Shown here: piece by piece, positions 44,378 through 52,728 of the stretch
Numbering within the stretch: the stretch's first letter is position 1
Layout of the letters: every line of letters begins with the position of its first letter
Source of the DNA: Prochlorococcus sp. AG-363-B04
Lineage (GTDB): Bacteria; Cyanobacteriota; Cyanobacteriia; PCC-6307; Cyanobiaceae
Length of the DNA stretch: 64,000 bases
Assembly (NCBI GenBank): GCA_003278465.1
Contig: QCFC01000005.1
Span: 25,324 to 89,323 of the forward strand
Direction of reading: 5' to 3'
Translations under genes and position numbers: made by a program
The notes under the pieces: generated by a model
The model's database searches: none
Seen by the model: only the letters and a program-made list of their open reading frames with translations
What the model was told of the DNA's origin: nothing

Positions 44378-44659
44378 TTAGGGATTAACTTTTTTTGTCC
44401 TTGCAAGGCGTTCTGCTTCTTGCTCTATATAGACATCAGGATCGAAATCAATAATCGTTTGCAGCCCTCGCCATTGAGTGTTGTGCATGATGTGCTGCGC
44501 CAAAGATAACTTTCCTGTGGGTTTCATATTGAGGTAAAGCTTCCCTTGTACAGCTTCTAAGTATTCGTCTAAAACACCGAGATCTTTCATCTTGTAGAGC
44601 TGTGATCGGCTGGAATAACCCAGAAACTTGGCCGCCTCTGTGAAGGTGCAAAGCATCAT
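44378..44659 (-). CDS. Small HTH (excisionase-like) DNA-binding protein
   Basis: 93 residues: MMLCTFTEAAKFLGYSSRSQ then LYKMKDLGVLDEYLEAVQGK LYLN. The TEAAKFLGYSSRSQLYKMKDLG stretch is a MerR/HTH_17-like helix-turn-helix. It diverges from the recombinase module and is the complete relative of 36893-37081. Likely the directionality or repressor factor of the element. Confidence 0.7.
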   Translation of the reverse strand: MMLCTFTEAAKFLGYSSRSQLYKMKDLGVLDEYLEAVQGKLYLNMKPTGKLSLAQHIMHNTQWRGLQTIIDFDPDVYIEQEAERLARTKKVNP

Positions 44660-44788
44660 TTAAGTCGATTTAATTAATTGCAGTGAATTCAGGTTAATTC
44701 ACCTAAATCCTTTTGATAACTAGTTTCTCGCTTGATCATGCCTGGTTGTCTCTAATTATTTGTGCTGTCTCTGGTTAATAAAAGAGGT

Positions 44789-45086
44789 CCGAATTTACCC
44801 GCATACCTTTTGCCAGTAAGGACCCAAGAAACACGTTAGACAGGAGTGGAGAAGTACTTAGAACATGTCGCTACGTCATCCTCTTTTTCATCGAACAATC
44901 TTGGCTCTTTTTTGGGATTCACAAGAGGCTGGCTATGAACATCCGACACTCGAAAACCTTGATGCTTTTAAGGAGGAACTAATCCAGGAACTAGAAGAAG
45001 GGATCTTACCGATCATAGAAAAATGCTGTTATCGCAACCCTTCTGTGACTCGCAATGAAGAGGAATCTCAGATCCCTCAGTGTTAG
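44789..45086 (+). pseudogene. Recombinase-module leader ORF (copy 2)
   Basis: The repeat shared with 37137 ends at about 44934; the ORF from 44865 continues YEHPTLENLDAFKEELIQEL then EEGILPIIEKCCYRNPSVTR and stops at 45086. In an intact element this would be the N-terminal part of the recombinase or a gene just before it; here a foreign fragment interrupts the frame. Confidence 0.6.
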
Positions 45087-45137
45087 AGCAAGAGGGGGGG
45101 GTGAAGGTAGGAAAAATGCCATCCCCCCTCATGAACT

Positions 45138-45260
45138 AAGTAGGGCCGTAGAGATAACTAGGTCTACCTTTCTTGCCTGTGATCACCTTTGTTCTTTCCA
45201 GTAGACCTTGATCAAACATCTCTGTACAGATACGTCTGCCGTATTCCTCAGAAGTCAAAA
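45138..45260 (-). pseudogene. 3' fragment of another DNA-binding gene
   Basis: On the minus strand LTSEEYGRRICTEMFDQGLL then ERTKVITGRKGRPSYLYGPT and a stop; the GRKGRPSYLY end looks like a DNA-binding protein C-terminus. It runs into the plus-strand recombinase at about 45260 without its own beginning, marking a junction inside the recombinase ORF. Confidence 0.45.
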
Positions 45261-45261
45261 G

Positions 45262-45680
45262 GAGGGACTAAAGGAGCCAAGACTGAACCCCGCAGACTGC
45301 ACCCTCTATTTCTTGTAGATAGCGAAGGCAAGACTATCGATTGGAAGCTTCAAAGCAGAATCAAAGCAGGAGAATCCCTCCCACCATTAGGGCAGGAAGG
45401 AAAAGGAGGTGAGGCACTTAGAACGCATCTAAGAAGAAAACTTGTTTGGCAATCACTCAAGAAAGAAGCTGAACATATAGGTGAAGTCTTAGTGCCTTAT
45501 GCCTTTAGACATAGATATGCCAAGGCTTCTCATGCTGCTGGATTCCCTGTTTCCAATATCGCTGCTGCTATGGGTCACACTCTTGAAGTCCATTTAGAGA
45601 GCTATGCCCGGTTCATCCCAGATGGGACAGCTGACCTCTATGCGAAAAGGAATACTGCCAAAAAACGCAAGGCTGCTTAG
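45262..45680 (+). pseudogene. Tyrosine recombinase C-terminal domain
   Basis: The ORF opens at 45189, but true recombinase sequence begins near KGGTKGAKTEPRRLHPLFLV. It keeps YAFRHRYAKASHAAG (HxxR) and MGHTLEVHLESYARFIPDGT (His and catalytic Tyr), then a basic tail. The N-terminal core-binding domain is gone. The best-preserved catalytic domain of the three in the window, close to the integrases of tRNA-inserted Prochlorococcus elements. Confidence 0.75.
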
Positions 45681-45719
45681 AAATATGCCTCGTTATAAGT
45701 TGCTCAGCCATTTAGCCGC

Positions 45720-45776
45720 ATGACGATCAGAGTTTTAGAGCTAGCTGATCAGCTCAAAGTTGGCATTAACCTATGA
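45720..45776 (+). pseudogene. 5' fragment of the IF2_N-like gene
   Basis: MTIRVLELADQLKVG is followed by a junction and stop. Same gene as 37510. In this copy it lies about 40 bp after the recombinase instead of overlapping it. Confidence 0.65.
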
Positions 45777-45863
45777 GATAAAAAACGCAAAATCTAGATT
45801 TTTATACATATTTGCTACCCAAGAAAGCTTGGGTGAAGCACGTCTTGAAAAGGAAATAAGGAG

Positions 45864-45882
45864 GATAATGGTAACCATTGTC
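45864..45882. promoter_or_regulatory. Putative Zur/Fur box upstream of cobW-WD40
   Basis: GATAATGGT-A-ACCATTGTC, a 9-1-9 inverted repeat with one mismatch, very like the classical Fur-family box. Its core AATGGTAACCATT is perfect. Located 35 bp before the GTPase start, so binding would block transcription. Confidence 0.7.
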
Positions 45883-45916
45883 AATATAATGGAACTGTTT
45901 TTCTGCTTTTAAGGCT

Positions 45917-47299
45917 ATGAACGGTACTCAAAAAGTACCAGTTACAATCCTTACTGGATTTCTTGGTTCTGGAAAGACGACTCTTCTTAACAAGATTCTT
46001 AGCGAAGAACACGGTAAACGAATCGCCGTCATCGAAAATGAATATGGTGAAGTTGGAATTGATCAGGGACTGGTGATCAATGCTGACGAAGAGGTTTTTG
46101 AGATGTCCAACGGATGCATTTGCTGCACCGTTCGAGGCGATCTAATTCGCGTACTTGGGAACCTCATGAAGAGACGCGATAAGTTCGATTATGTATTGGT
46201 TGAGACCACGGGGCTTGCCGACCCCGGTCCTGTTGCTCAAACATTCTTCATGGACGATGAAATTCGTTCAGAATTTTCACTCGATGGGATCGTTACGCTT
46301 GTTGATGCAGCTCATATTGATCAGCAATTGGGACGCAGTGATGAGAGTTCCGAGCAGGTTGCATTTGCCGACGTACTGGTTCTGAACAAAACTGATCTCG
46401 TTTCTGATGAGTCGCTCGATACTCTTGAAGCACGACTACGTGACATGAACCGTATGGCGCGTGTCGTACGTAGTAAGCAAGCGGATGTCTCTGTTGAAAC
46501 TGTTCTAAACCTCGGTGCTTTTGACCTTGACCAGGTTTTGGAGCGCCGCCCCAGCTTCCTAGAACCAGAGTATCCATTTGAGTGGACGGGTGTTTTTCAA
46601 CTTGAGCCTGGTCGTTACGAAGTTAGTCTCGAAGAGGGGCCTGACCCGATGATGTCTCTCGTCGTTGTAGCTGACCAAGGCACAGACGAAGAATCTCTCA
46701 ATGAAGGTGCAGAATCATGTGTGCGACTTTACGCTGAATCTGCTGAACTCCTACATCCAGGTGACAAAATCCCACTGAACAAGCATGTGAACCTTCAGCT
46801 GCAGTCCGAGGGGCGCAAGTCGTTTTCGCTTGAAGTTGAAAAATCTGGACATCTTGGTTTATTCACTCAGCACACGGCCGAGGAATTCGATATCAAAGTG
46901 AGAAGAATGGATACTTCAGTTTCTGAGTCAGGAAGTAATCAACAGAATGATCTTTTAATTCCTCCTATAGCAGAGCGAACTTGGGTAGCACAACACGAAC
47001 ACGATGATGAAGTGGGCTCAATTGCTATCGAGCGATTAGGCGATGTCGATCCAGAAAAACTCAATAAGTGGTTAGGGCGTCTCCTCTCAGAAAAAGGTGT
47101 AGATATTTTTAGGACAAAGGGGTTTATTAGTTATGCAGGCGAGCCGCGGAGAATAGTTTTTCAAGGTGTACATATGCTCTTTACCTCACAGCCTGATAGG
47201 GAGTGGGGTAATGAACCTCGCCGAAATCAACTCGTGTTCATCGGTCGGAACCTTGATGAAGAGGCCTTGCAAAGTGGGTTCGACAAATGCCTGACATAA
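45917..47299 (+). CDS. CobW-family GTPase (zinc metallochaperone type) with extra domain
   Basis: 460 residues. GFLGSGKTT (P-loop, residues 14-22), NGCICCTV (the CxCC metal site, about residue 66), ETTGLADP and NKTDLV mark the GTPase; the CobW_C domain is at about 355-455. Between them lie about 110 residues (WTGVFQLEPGRYEVSLEEGP to TAEEFDIKV) not in ordinary CobW proteins. It probably supplies zinc to a client enzyme under zinc limitation. Visibly richer in G+C than its flanks. Overlaps the WD40 gene by 13 bp. Confidence 0.88.
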   Translation: MNGTQKVPVTILTGFLGSGKTTLLNKILSEEHGKRIAVIENEYGEVGIDQGLVINADEEVFEMSNGCICCTVRGDLIRVLGNLMKRRDKFDYVLVETTGLADPGPVAQTFFMDDEIRSEFSLDGIVTLVDAAHIDQQLGRSDESSEQVAFADVLVLNKTDLVSDESLDTLEARLRDMNRMARVVRSKQADVSVETVLNLGAFDLDQVLERRPSFLEPEYPFEWTGVFQLEPGRYEVSLEEGPDPMMSLVVVADQGTDEESLNEGAESCVRLYAESAELLHPGDKIPLNKHVNLQLQSEGRKSFSLEVEKSGHLGLFTQHTAEEFDIKVRRMDTSVSESGSNQQNDLLIPPIAERTWVAQHEHDDEVGSIAIERLGDVDPEKLNKWLGRLLSEKGVDIFRTKGFISYAGEPRRIVFQGVHMLFTSQPDREWGNEPRRNQLVFIGRNLDEEALQSGFDKCLT

Positions 47300-48366
47300 G
47301 AGAACTCGGCCCTCAGGGTCGGGGTATGCTTCACGAGGGGTGGAGTACTGAAGTCGCCGATTATGTCATTGTTTGCGGATGGGCACTAGAAGGTAATGCT
47401 TTTTTGGTGGGTGATGCTGCAGGAGGCCTTTATGCCTTTGAAGGCAAGTCTGGAACCACCCTTTGGCATCGAAAGGAAGTCCATGAAGGTGGCATACTTG
47501 CAATGTCCATTCATCCAGATGGACATATCTTTGCTACTGCAGGTCAGGATGGACGTGTTCTGATTTGGAAGAGTAAAGAAGGTGAGTCAAATAAGGCATT
47601 GGAAATCGGTAAAGGATGGGTCGAACATCTCCAATGGTCACCAGATGGACAATTCTTAGCCGTAGTCTTTTCGCATTACGTCTATGTTTTTGGTGCTGAT
47701 GGAAAAGAACATTGGCGCTCAGATAAACATCTGAGTACTGTCAGTGCGGTTGCTTGGTCAAAGTCGAATGAATTAGCAACTGCATGCTACGGCCGAGTCA
47801 CTTTTTACGATGTAATTCGTGACCAGGTCAATCAGAAGCTGGAATGGCAAGGCTCACTCGTGTCTATGGTGCTTAGCCCTGATGGCGACATTGTGGCTTG
47901 CGGTAGTCAAGACAATTCTGTTCATTTCTGGAGACGTTCAACTGCGCAAGATGCTGAGATGACTGGGTATCCAGGCAAGCCAAGTCAACTAGCATTTGAT
48001 CAAACCGGCATGGTTCTTGCCACTGGAGGAGGTGAACGAATAACAGTTTGGAGTTTTCAAGGTAATGGTCCTGAAGGAACGGTACCAGGAGAGTTAGACC
48101 TTCACATTGGAGCGATTTCCAGCCTCGCTTTCTCCAATCGAGGGTCACTATTAGCCTCTGGATCAAGGGATGGTTCGGTTTTTGTATGGCTTCTCCAGAA
48201 GAATGGTCATGGTGAGCCACTTGGCGGTGCATTCGTAGGAGGCCGTGTCGAAGCAATTGCCTGGCGACCTGATGACTGTGCTCTAGCAGCCGTTAATGCA
48301 AACGGAGGAATTAATGTTTGGGATTTTAAAAATCGAACTAAATCATCTCCAAAAGGGTTCTCCTAA
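47287..48366 (+). CDS. WD40 beta-propeller protein
   Basis: 359 residues with about seven WD40 units (AMSIHPDGHIFATAGQDGRV LIW; LAFSNRGSLLASGSRDGSVF VW; AWRPDDCALAAVNANGGINV WDF). No signal peptide, so cytoplasmic, a single propeller acting as scaffold. Its overlap with the CobW gene and shared G+C-rich composition suggest that the two proteins work together, perhaps holding the zinc-receiving client. Confidence 0.88.
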   Translation: MPDIRELGPQGRGMLHEGWSTEVADYVIVCGWALEGNAFLVGDAAGGLYAFEGKSGTTLWHRKEVHEGGILAMSIHPDGHIFATAGQDGRVLIWKSKEGESNKALEIGKGWVEHLQWSPDGQFLAVVFSHYVYVFGADGKEHWRSDKHLSTVSAVAWSKSNELATACYGRVTFYDVIRDQVNQKLEWQGSLVSMVLSPDGDIVACGSQDNSVHFWRRSTAQDAEMTGYPGKPSQLAFDQTGMVLATGGGERITVWSFQGNGPEGTVPGELDLHIGAISSLAFSNRGSLLASGSRDGSVFVWLLQKNGHGEPLGGAFVGGRVEAIAWRPDDCALAAVNANGGINVWDFKNRTKSSPKGFS

Positions 48367-48518
48367 AAGATTTCTTACCTTGTCAAAGATTAATACCATA
48401 GATATCAATCATTCTTTGATTTGAATAAATTTATTTTAGAAATTAGATGATAAGCAATTGCTTGCATATTTATACAAATAAGTTTAGACTTAACATTGTA
48501 TATTGCATTATTAGCTAA

Positions 48519-49340
48519 CTATTTATGGAGCAAAAATTTTGTCGCTTTGCTTAAGATATATTTATCACTTAATATTAAGGAAAACAAGCAAAGTACGGCT
48601 ATAAGAGGTCCTGGAGAAAGGTTTAATGCAATCGCAAGTAAAAAACCTATAAAAGATATGATGAGCCCATAACCAGCAGAACGTATCATTGCAGAATTCA
48701 AGCTTTGGGCTTGATTTAATCCCAATAGACCTGGTGCAGCAAGTAAAGCTATAACCAAAATCACTCCTACAGCAGACATCGAACTCACAATCACTAGGGA
48801 AGTCACAACAGCTATTGAAAACTTTAATCTAGGAACTCTTAGGCCAATTGAAGCAGCACCTTCAGGATCTAAACCTAGGTAGATCAAATTCTGATAGGAG
48901 TTTTTTAATAGCAATAAAAGCACTGATGTCGCAATTGACACTCTGATTATGTCAGTCGGACCAGCGGCAAGGAGATCTCCAAATAAAATAGATTCCAGGT
49001 CGATTCTTATTTTTAAGAGTGGAATTAATAAAACTCCAAAGCCAAGAGAGCCTGCTAGAACAGTATTAATTACAGCCTCACCATATTCCTTTCTTCTTAA
49101 GGCCAATCTTTCTGCCGTAAGAGCTCCGATTAATCCACTAATAATTCCACCTAATGAAGGATCAATTCCTATGGCAAATGCTAAGACTAAGCCTGGGACA
49201 ACTCCATGAGATATCAAATTGGCTTGCAGGAGCCGACCTTGTGTAATTAAGAGAGCACCAGTTACTGGACAAAGTATTCCTACTAAAAGAGTCATTAACA
49301 AAGGATAAATCCACCAACTTCCCAAAATCACTTGTAGCAT
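48519..49340 (-). CDS. znuB: Zinc ABC transporter permease ZnuB
   Basis: 273 residues, about eight transmembrane helices, ABC-3 family (ISHGVVPGLVLAFAIGIDPS; YLGLDPEGAASIGL; VGVILVIALLAAPG). Forms the inner-membrane channel with ZnuC. It is separated from znuC by the opposite-strand zur gene, so it needs its own promoter, probably in the 49-bp gap shared with zur. Confidence 0.92.
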   Translation of the reverse strand: MLQVILGSWWIYPLLMTLLVGILCPVTGALLITQGRLLQANLISHGVVPGLVLAFAIGIDPSLGGIISGLIGALTAERLALRRKEYGEAVINTVLAGSLGFGVLLIPLLKIRIDLESILFGDLLAAGPTDIIRVSIATSVLLLLLKNSYQNLIYLGLDPEGAASIGLRVPRLKFSIAVVTSLVIVSSMSAVGVILVIALLAAPGLLGLNQAQSLNSAMIRSAGYGLIISFIGFLLAIALNLSPGPLIAVLCLFSLILSDKYILSKATKFLLHK

Positions 49341-49389
49341 TACCCTAAGCCTCTCTTGTTTGGAAAGAGTAAGAGATCATCACTGAAGG

Positions 49390-49800
49390 ATGAACGAAAA
49401 AACAGAAGCTCTCACAAAGAAACAACAACAAATACTTGATGAGCTGAACAATTGTGCTCATGAGGTCAGCGGCCAACAGCTGCATCGCACCTTGATTGAA
49501 ACTTCTTCCAATATGGGGTTGACTACGGTTTATCGACATCTTCGTACTCTTCAGCTGAAAGGATTGGTGCGATGTCGGAACCTCCCAAAAGGAGAAACAC
49601 TCTATAGCCCTGTGAATAGGGATCATCATCATTTGACTTGTGTTGACTGTGGTCAAACAGTTGTTTTGAAGTCCTGTCCAATCAAAAACATTGAATTGCC
49701 TAAGACGCAAACAAAAAACTTTGAGCTTTTGTTTCATACACTTGAATTCTTTGGCCTTTGTAATAGTTGTCGCCAGCGTCAGAAAGTAGCTGAAACCTGA
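49390..49800 (+). CDS. zur: Fur-family zinc regulator Zur
   Basis: 136 residues. N-terminal winged helix (SSNMGLTTVYRHLRTLQLKG) and C-terminal metal site HHHLTCVDCG with a second Cys pair CNSCRQ, the structural zinc of Fur proteins. Named Zur rather than Fur from its place between znuB and znuC. It would repress the zinc genes when zinc is plentiful. It converges on znuC with 8 bp between stops. Confidence 0.9.
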   Translation: MNEKTEALTKKQQQILDELNNCAHEVSGQQLHRTLIETSSNMGLTTVYRHLRTLQLKGLVRCRNLPKGETLYSPVNRDHHHLTCVDCGQTVVLKSCPIKNIELPKTQTKNFELLFHTLEFFGLCNSCRQRQKVAET

Positions 49801-49807
49801 ATATTGA

Positions 49808-50503
49808 CTAGCCACAACAGTGGTTACCCATACTACTAATTGATTGAAGCTTGCTTCTCACCTCTTCTGGAGTTCCAAAGGCCAACACAGTTCGATCAAG
49901 TGTGATTACTTTGTCGTAAGCATTTAAAGCTTGACCCCAGTCATGGCTACTGACAAATACCGTTAACCCTGCTTCGGCAAGCTGACGAATAATGCTTAGA
50001 AACTGCTCCCTGGATGGAGGATCCAGTGCTGCGCAGGGTTCATCTAAAAGGAAAACTGATGCATTTTGGGCAAGTGTTCTTGCAAGTAAGGCTCTTTGTT
50101 GCTGTCCTCCAGACAGTGCATCAAGTCGTTTCTTAGCTAAAGCAACAAGACCAACCCGTTGAAGTGAGGCTTCTGTCTTGCAACATGATTGATTGGCAGC
50201 ATTCGCTTGACCCAGTGCTACCAATCCTTCAGTAGTAATAGGGAAATTCCAATTGATAGAGCTTCTTTGAGGCATTAATGCAACTTGAGTTCGATTCGCT
50301 CCTAAAGGATGCTTATCTAAAAAAATTTCTCCTTGATGCGGGATCATCTGACCTTGTAATAGGCGCAGCAAGGTTGATTTTCCTGCTCCATTTGGACCAA
50401 CAAGAGCGGTAAGAGTTCCTGTTTTCAGCTCTAGAGAAATGTCCCTTAGAACAGATTCTTTGCCATAGGAAAATGACAGGTTTTTTGCAATGAGATTAGT
50501 CAA
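49808..50503 (-). CDS. znuC: Zinc ABC transporter ATPase ZnuC
   Basis: 231 residues. Walker A GPNGAGKST, Q-loop region LMPQRSS, signature LSGGQQQRALLARTL, Walker B VFLLDEPCAALD and the switch His in VSSHDW are all present. Drives uptake with ZnuB. Diverges from znuA with the operator between them. Confidence 0.95.
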   Translation of the reverse strand: MTNLIAKNLSFSYGKESVLRDISLELKTGTLTALVGPNGAGKSTLLRLLQGQMIPHQGEIFLDKHPLGANRTQVALMPQRSSINWNFPITTEGLVALGQANAANQSCCKTEASLQRVGLVALAKKRLDALSGGQQQRALLARTLAQNASVFLLDEPCAALDPPSREQFLSIIRQLAEAGLTVFVSSHDWGQALNAYDKVITLDRTVLAFGTPEEVRSKLQSISSMGNHCCG

Positions 50504-50545
50504 TCAAGAATGCGTGAAAGTCTCGCCTTCAGAGACTAGCTCATG

Positions 50546-50574
50546 CTTGAAATGAAAACGATTTTCATTTCAAG
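50546..50574. promoter_or_regulatory. Zur operator between znuC and znuA
   Basis: CTTGAAATGAAAA-CGA-TTTTCATTTCAAG, a perfect 29-bp palindrome with 13-base arms, in the middle of the divergent promoter region. The inner part ATGAAAACGATTTTCAT matches 13 of 17 positions of the site at 56.54 kb. Typical of a Fur-family dimer site; Zur is the obvious binder. Confidence 0.85.
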
Positions 50575-50637
50575 ACAATTCTCTCTCTGGCTCGGTCTAA
50601 ATGCTTATCATTTCAATGAAATTTTTCTCTTGATTGA

Positions 50638-51579
50638 GTGAGAGTTAGATCTGTTCTTACTGGCTTCTCGGTTATTTGCAGCCTTTTCTTTGGCTCAAGC
50701 CTTGCAAGGGCTTCTGATGTTAAGCCAAGTTTAGTTGCTTTTGATGGTGTCCTTTGTGATGTTGTTCGGACTATTGCTTCCAAATCTGCTGATGTTTACT
50801 GTGTGATTCCACCAACTGGAGATCCACACTATTATCGTCTGAAGCCCAAAGACTTACAAGCTATAGCAAAGGCAGATATTGTTTTTCATAACGGTTTTTA
50901 TTTAACTCCTTCAGCTCTACGACTTACCACAAAAGCTCCTGTGATAGCTGTCGCAGAGGTAGCTATGCCTAAATACAAAGCTAATACTCCTAAAGATAAT
51001 CAAGATCCACATGTTTGGCATGATCCAAATAATATCTCTGCAATGTCGACGATTATTGAACAAAGCCTCCAAAAGGTGTTGCCCCAATCTGAGGTCTCGG
51101 CACTAAACTCACGTACTGAAAGCGCCAAGGCTGTTCTAAAGGACCTAAGTAACTGGACTTCCGTTCAGTTGAGATCGATACCGACTGAAAGCCGAGTACT
51201 CCTGACTCAACATCGTGCTTTTAGTCATTTGACCAATAGATTCAAATTACGAGAACTTCCCGTCATTGACTCTTTCGCTACTGGAGGGAAACTTCGTCCG
51301 TCGAATATGGCCAAGATTACTTCTGAAATTACAGAATCTGGGAGTCGTGTCTTGTTTGCAGAATCTCTCCCAATAAGCAAGACCTTAAAACGTATTAGTC
51401 GTTCTTCGGGTAAACCTATATTTAAATCTCCTCTATATCCTGATGGCCTTGCACCTGGTGGCCTTTCAACAATTGAGACTGCGACCTCAAATATTTGTGT
51501 AATTACAAATGGTCAGGGAAGCACTTGTGATCAAAAAACAGCAGATCAGATTGCTCAAAAATGGGCGGACATTCGTTAA
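50638..51579 (+). CDS. znuA: Zinc ABC transporter substrate-binding protein ZnuA
   Basis: 313 residues from a GTG start. A signal peptide ends near SSLARAS. Zinc-ligand histidines are seen in GDPHYYRL, DPHVWHD and LTQHRAFSHL; the C-terminal YPDGLAPGG supplies the acidic residue. No His-rich loop, unlike many ZnuA. Periplasmic. The barrel gene follows after 42 bp, probably in the same transcript. Confidence 0.93.
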   Translation: MRVRSVLTGFSVICSLFFGSSLARASDVKPSLVAFDGVLCDVVRTIASKSADVYCVIPPTGDPHYYRLKPKDLQAIAKADIVFHNGFYLTPSALRLTTKAPVIAVAEVAMPKYKANTPKDNQDPHVWHDPNNISAMSTIIEQSLQKVLPQSEVSALNSRTESAKAVLKDLSNWTSVQLRSIPTESRVLLTQHRAFSHLTNRFKLRELPVIDSFATGGKLRPSNMAKITSEITESGSRVLFAESLPISKTLKRISRSSGKPIFKSPLYPDGLAPGGLSTIETATSNICVITNGQGSTCDQKTADQIAQKWADIR

Positions 51580-51621
51580 TCCCCCTATCAGTTCATTGCC
51601 TAACTCAACTACCTAATCAAT

Positions 51622-52608
51622 TTGATGTCTACCAATTTTATTAAAAGACTAAATCCTTTGAAAGCCTCATTGCTCTTAGGCGTTGCATTGACGAGCGTTG
51701 ATGCTTCACTGTTACCTCGTATGGGGCATGCCCACGGGGGAGGAGGAACTGAGCCTTTAGAAGCAGGTGAATTTAGGTTGACGCCTCAAATAACCGTGGA
51801 AGCTCATGGTGGTTTTGAAAATAATATTGAAGGGAAACCAGAACATTATGGACTTGATGGACTCTTTGGAGGTTTGATGGAATGGGGGTTAGAGAACGGT
51901 GGGAAATTCTCTATTGAAGGTGCTTTTGGACCTGTCGGGGTATGGGGTGAAGCAGAACATTTTTATGGTGCCGTACATTCTGATCATGACGATCATGACG
52001 ATCATGACGATCATGACGATGATGACGATCATGAAGAAGAGCATGCTGAGCACGACACTGACTACAAACGAGAAGATTTCCGTGGTTACTTAAAAGCTAC
52101 CTATGCTCCTAATGATCGCCTTAGTGTTGCAGTAGATACCCAGCCTTATATAGTTACAAAAAACCAGGGAGAAGAAAAGAAAGGAACCAAAAATTCAATT
52201 GGCGCAAAAGTACTATATGCTTTCGGTGACGGGGATGTTAATTTCGCACTCGGCGATAACTTTAAGGATCTCACTGATGGAGCTTATGTAAGTTTGGAAC
52301 ACCGTCAAGGTTGGAATTCAGTTGGAGAATGGCAAGGTAACTTCACAGATCCTAGAGTAGGAGTTGAATTTAATTACGATTTAATTGCTCTCAAAATAGA
52401 AGGTGGGCCTCGTTTCTTTGTCCCATCATCTGAGGCAAGTACAAGCGAACGCACAGATTTCGCTGGTGAAATAGAGATTGGTCGTCCTGTAGGAGAAAAC
52501 GCATACGTATTTATTCATTGGCAACCTACCCGTAGTGATAAGGATGGCTCTGATTGGGGAGAAGGTTGGCAACATCATGTTGGAACAGGAGTAACATTTA
52601 CTTTCTGA
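51622..52608 (+). CDS. Outer-membrane barrel protein with Asp/His-rich loop
   Basis: 328 residues. A signal peptide (LLLGVALTSVDASLLPRMGH AHGG) leads to alternating beta-strands that end in TFTF, the aromatic C-terminus of outer-membrane barrels. Residues about 118-150 are a DDH/EH run that would chelate zinc. Placed directly after znuA it likely passes or collects zinc at the outer membrane. The DNA of the run is a tandem gatcatgac repeat, so its length may vary. Confidence 0.82.
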   Translation: MMSTNFIKRLNPLKASLLLGVALTSVDASLLPRMGHAHGGGGTEPLEAGEFRLTPQITVEAHGGFENNIEGKPEHYGLDGLFGGLMEWGLENGGKFSIEGAFGPVGVWGEAEHFYGAVHSDHDDHDDHDDHDDDDDHEEEHAEHDTDYKREDFRGYLKATYAPNDRLSVAVDTQPYIVTKNQGEEKKGTKNSIGAKVLYAFGDGDVNFALGDNFKDLTDGAYVSLEHRQGWNSVGEWQGNFTDPRVGVEFNYDLIALKIEGGPRFFVPSSEASTSERTDFAGEIEIGRPVGENAYVFIHWQPTRSDKDGSDWGEGWQHHVGTGVTFTF

Positions 52609-52647
52609 GAATTAAACATCTTAAAAACTAATTTAACTACATAGTAA

Positions 52648-52679
52648 AACTACCGCAAGTGAATTCATTTGCGGTAGTT
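52648..52679. terminator. Hairpin between barrel gene and second cobW
   Basis: AACTACCGCAA pairs perfectly with TTGCGGTAGTT around gtgaattcat. No T-run on the plus strand; the minus strand has TTTTACT after it. It lies 40 bp after the barrel stop and 50 bp before cobW, so it could end the znuA transcript or be a processing hairpin. Confidence 0.6.
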
Positions 52680-52728
52680 CGCTATTAATTACTTTAACCT
52701 TGAGATAATAAAATCTAATCAGAAAACC

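Noticed and set aside
45189..45680. Intact integrase gene
   Set aside because: The first 24 codons are antisense to a DNA-binding gene tail and the core-binding domain is missing.
51985..52035. CRISPR-like array
   Set aside because: Units are 9 bp, without spacers, and in frame within a coding sequence. No CRISPR repeats or cas genes were seen anywhere.
52648..52679. Zur operator before the second cobW
   Set aside because: The inverted repeat has no similarity to the other three boxes and looks like a hairpin or terminator.
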